A stretch of 58,000 bases of DNA from Cryptomeria japonica (taxonomy: Eukaryota > Streptophyta > Pinopsida > Cupressales > Cupressaceae). Position numbers and translations under genes: made by a program. The stretch spans positions 156,633,454 through 156,691,453 of the forward strand of contig NC_081405.1 of assembly GCF_030272615.1 (NCBI RefSeq), written 5' to 3'. Positions 55,719 to 58,000 of the stretch are shown piece by piece. The notes beneath the pieces are model-generated. The model saw nothing but the letters and a program-made list of their open reading frames with translations. It was not told the DNA's origin and searched no databases. Each line of letters begins with the position of its first letter. The first letter of the stretch is position 1.

Positions 55719-57726
55719 TAAATGTATTGTGAGTTAATTGTTTGTGTATCAGTATCGATAACAAACAACCGGTAAAAGGTAAATCAATGTACCTTAAGTT
55801 GTAAGTTTCAAAACTAACCATTTTATCATAACACCGATAAATCTCAATGGATAAATAAGGAAATGTTAATACACTTCACTTACCCTAATTTCTTGTAAAA
55901 TTTCTCAATCTCTTGTGCGACCAAAGGCGATTGAAAACTTGCTAGTAATATTTGCGCAAAGAGTTCAAGCAGAGTGATAGTGGTGTTGGATATTTCTGAG
56001 GAGAAGATATTTAAACATTGCTTGAGAAATCTGTTTGAAGGTCATCATGGTAGCGCTGATATCGAATCTTGTGTTGGTTTGAGCTATCAAAGAACCCCAA
56101 CCCAAGTTCAAGCTGCATTCGATCAAGGTCGGTGAGATCAAAATGATCGGTGCCTTATCATCTGTGCCCTCCGGTGTATTATTGGTTGAAGAAATTCGCT
56201 CCTACATCCATTGCAAGCTCAAAGAACTTGGAGATAAATTCATTCAAAATGAATTTAAAGGGTTTTGTGTTAATGATCAGTTGAGGACATAATATCTACC
56301 TCTAAAGACCAAGGGTTCATCTAATGTTGTCGATTTTCTCGATCAGTTTCATACTGACTGGGTTAGGTATGTATTGAGCAGAGTTCATGATCAATTCTTG
56401 TGGTTGAAAACTCAAGCACCGATCAATATCACAAAGGATGTGTTTCGAAGAGTTATAGGGTTTAGTGCAACCGGTGAAGCATTAACCCTAAGAATAATTT
56501 CAACAACTGAAGTCACTAGGTTAACCAAATCCTTATGTGATAGTAGAGCAATGACAATCACTCATATTAAGGATGCTGAAGTAAACTTTGCCTCTGCAGT
56601 GTTGGGTTATAGGGTATATCAATCAAGCCGGATGATTAGTGTGTCGAGCGGTGCCATACATGTTGCCTATCGAATTATCAAGGAAGATGCAACCTATGAT
56701 ATTTGTGAGATGATTAGAAGCCAATTCATGGTGAAAATGGAGAGAATCAAGAAGGACAAGAAGAAATCTTTCAAATATGGCTCACTACTAGTATGTATAT
56801 TTTTCTATGTGCAAAACGTTTTCCCGGTAAGGGTAATATAGTATGGTCTAAAGAAAAACCTATCATGGTTCAGTTAGGTGAAATGATTAGGGATCTAGGA
56901 GATAGGTTTGGTGAAACAATGTGGGGATACTTTAAGGAATTTCAAATTAGGATGCACAGAAGGGAAAGAATTCCAACCGGTATAGTGCAGAAATACAAAG
57001 ACAACATTTGCTTTCTTGTAGACGCAGATTGTTGTATCATTGAAGCAGTTCAACCTAGAACCTTTTGTGTTCCACCTATGGGCTATGAGGTTGCAACATA
57101 CATTATTAAAATACATGTCAATATGCTACTATCCAAACCGGTAGACTCGAAGGAGGAAGAGAGGGAGAATCAATCATTGATATAAAGAAAATGGCTCCTT
57201 AGCAATTGATGGAAGTCTCAGAAAAAATTGAAAATTCAAGCTGAAAAGGCTAAATTAAGAGCAAAGAAAAATAAGGAAAGAATTCTCACTTCTGGCAAGA
57301 CAATTCTCTCTAACCTAATTCCTAAAATTATTGTTGATGATACTGCACCCATCATTGATTAGTTGAGTACTCTTGTTACAACAATCGGTTTAGAGGCACC
57401 TGATCTAGAGAAGGTTGTAGTAAGGCAATATGAATCACAGAGAGGAGAAAATTTAATGGAACAAATATCAATTGGAAAAGTTTCTCTCTCCACCTGAACA
57501 AAAGAAGTCAAAAATATTCTACAGGAAGTTGGTCAATTATTGGTCAAATCTTCAAGTTTTACCGATTTAATCAAAAATCTAGAAGACAAAAGAAATCAGA
57601 CTCAAAAAGAAATTCAAGATCTGATAAGTTCTTTTGATCCTCTTACCAGTTCAACATCAACTTTTACTGGCAAGGTCAAACAACTTAATCATGAAATCAA
57701 AAGGTTGAAAGAAGAAGAGGACAAAC
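55719..57726 (+). mobile_element. Element G: internal part of a retroelement carrying an E-like ORF
   Basis: Sequence to the right of F, interrupted again at 57727 by LTR H. It contains a long decayed ORF of the same family as the E ORF. Neither its LTRs nor any pol domain are in the window, so calling it a retroelement rests on the similarity to E. Confidence 0.5.
55989..57726 (+). pseudogene. Element G ORF, E-like protein, broken and cut by LTR H
   Basis: Open stretches: ISEEKIFKHCLRNLFEGHHG (about 55993), IGALSSVPSGVLLVEEIRSY (after a shift near 56150), 56374-56841, 56793-57185 and 57540-57726. The middle part has APINITKDVFRRVIGFSATG, RAMTITHIKDAEVNFAS, LGYRVYQSSRMISVSSGA and a hydrophobic FKYGSLLVCIFFYVQNVFP. 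The last part is coiled coil (LNHEIKRLKEEEDKL), cut off by H. Frameshifts near 56150 and 56820 and several stops make it a pseudogene. I recognise this as a protein type seen in plant retroelements but know no function. Confidence 0.55.
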
Positions 57727-58000
57727 TGTAGCATCCTAAAATTGCGACACTTGCAATTTTGACTGCATTTGGGTCTTCACGATGGCGATGCAACACTGAA
57801 CTTGAATGGAGACCCCGAAACTTATCCACAACATCAAAAACTGCATTTTTCCAGCACCCTGCTTGATCCCTCCTTGCACCCTGCTGTCCCGGGAGGTGGG
57901 ACTAGGGCGCCCAGCGCCCTGGTCCCCCAGGACCATGGCGCCTAGCGCCCTGGTCCCTGGCCCTATTTTGGGCCCGGTCTCCTATGGGACTTCGGGCCTT
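57727..58000 (+). repeat. LTR H, start only (runs off the window)
   Basis: Begins TGTAGCATCCTAAAATTGC, breaking the coiled-coil end of the G ORF. The TGTAG start and GC-rich AGGGCGCCCAGCGCCCTGG units resemble the C/D LTRs, but overall sequence differs, so it is probably a sister family. Orientation plus is inferred from the TG start. Confidence 0.55.
57903..57960. repeat. GC-rich hairpin units in LTR H
   Basis: Two units, AGGGCGCCCAGCGCCCTGG and ATGGCGCCTAGCGCCCTGG, the same self-complementary core as in the C and D LTRs. Confidence 0.65.

Noticed and set aside
1-58000. tRNA genes, rRNA, CRISPR arrays, bacterial or organellar genes
   Set aside because: Only the short tRNA-complementary primer sites are present. 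No cloverleaf, rRNA core, spaced direct repeats or organellar gene was seen.

Overview
The window is intergenic plant DNA made entirely of LTR retrotransposons nested inside one another. I see no host gene, rRNA, tRNA or CRISPR array. It is AT-rich, carries a Tat-type Ty3 element with a dual RNase H and an antisense plant mobile domain gene, and uses primer sites matching plant tRNA-Trp and tRNA-Arg. That points to a large-genome seed plant. A gymnosperm is possible, but this is inference.

Layout, from outermost to innermost. G (55719-57726, + strand) is an element with a coiled-coil-type ORF, and its left part lies outside the window. F (52226-55718, +) is a decayed Ty3 pol of chromovirus type, apparently inserted in G. 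E is an LTR element with a G-like ORF, apparently inserted in the protease gene of F. Only E's 3' internal end (1-1333) and its 3' LTR (1334-1857, resuming 51962-52225) are visible. A (1858-51956, -) sits inside the E LTR. It is a Ty3 element of about 16 kb with LTRs of about 5 kb. B (10209-35818, -) sits in the RNase H gene of A. It is a Tat-type element of about 16.9 kb. C (12608-21309, -) sits in the antisense plant mobile domain gene of B. D (42729-51183, +) is a relative of C inserted in the 5' LTR of A. H is a related LTR that starts at 57727 inside the G ORF and runs off the window. Exact 5-bp target duplications support B (ATTCT), C (ATGGC) and D (CATAC). A has a one-mismatch pair (TGTAA/TTTAA).

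Gene content. A reads gag, protease, RNase H, (B insertion), linker, reverse transcriptase, RNase H, integrase. One RNase H therefore lies before the reverse transcriptase, unlike B. Each A LTR also carries a reading frame of about 1,030 codons in the sense direction. B reads gag, protease with G-patch, reverse transcriptase, RNase H, second RNase H, integrase, then the antisense mobile domain gene. C and D have LTRs, primer site and polypurine tract but encode only one long protein with a protease-like core and a G-patch. They have no capsid gene, reverse transcriptase or integrase. Their tRNA-Trp primer site matches that of B, so a B-like element could supply their enzymes (inference).

Almost every coding region is broken by stops or frameshifts. 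In F most stops are TAG, as expected from C-to-T decay of CAG codons in methylated DNA. Reading frames of A and B resume across the insertions, which independently confirms the nesting.
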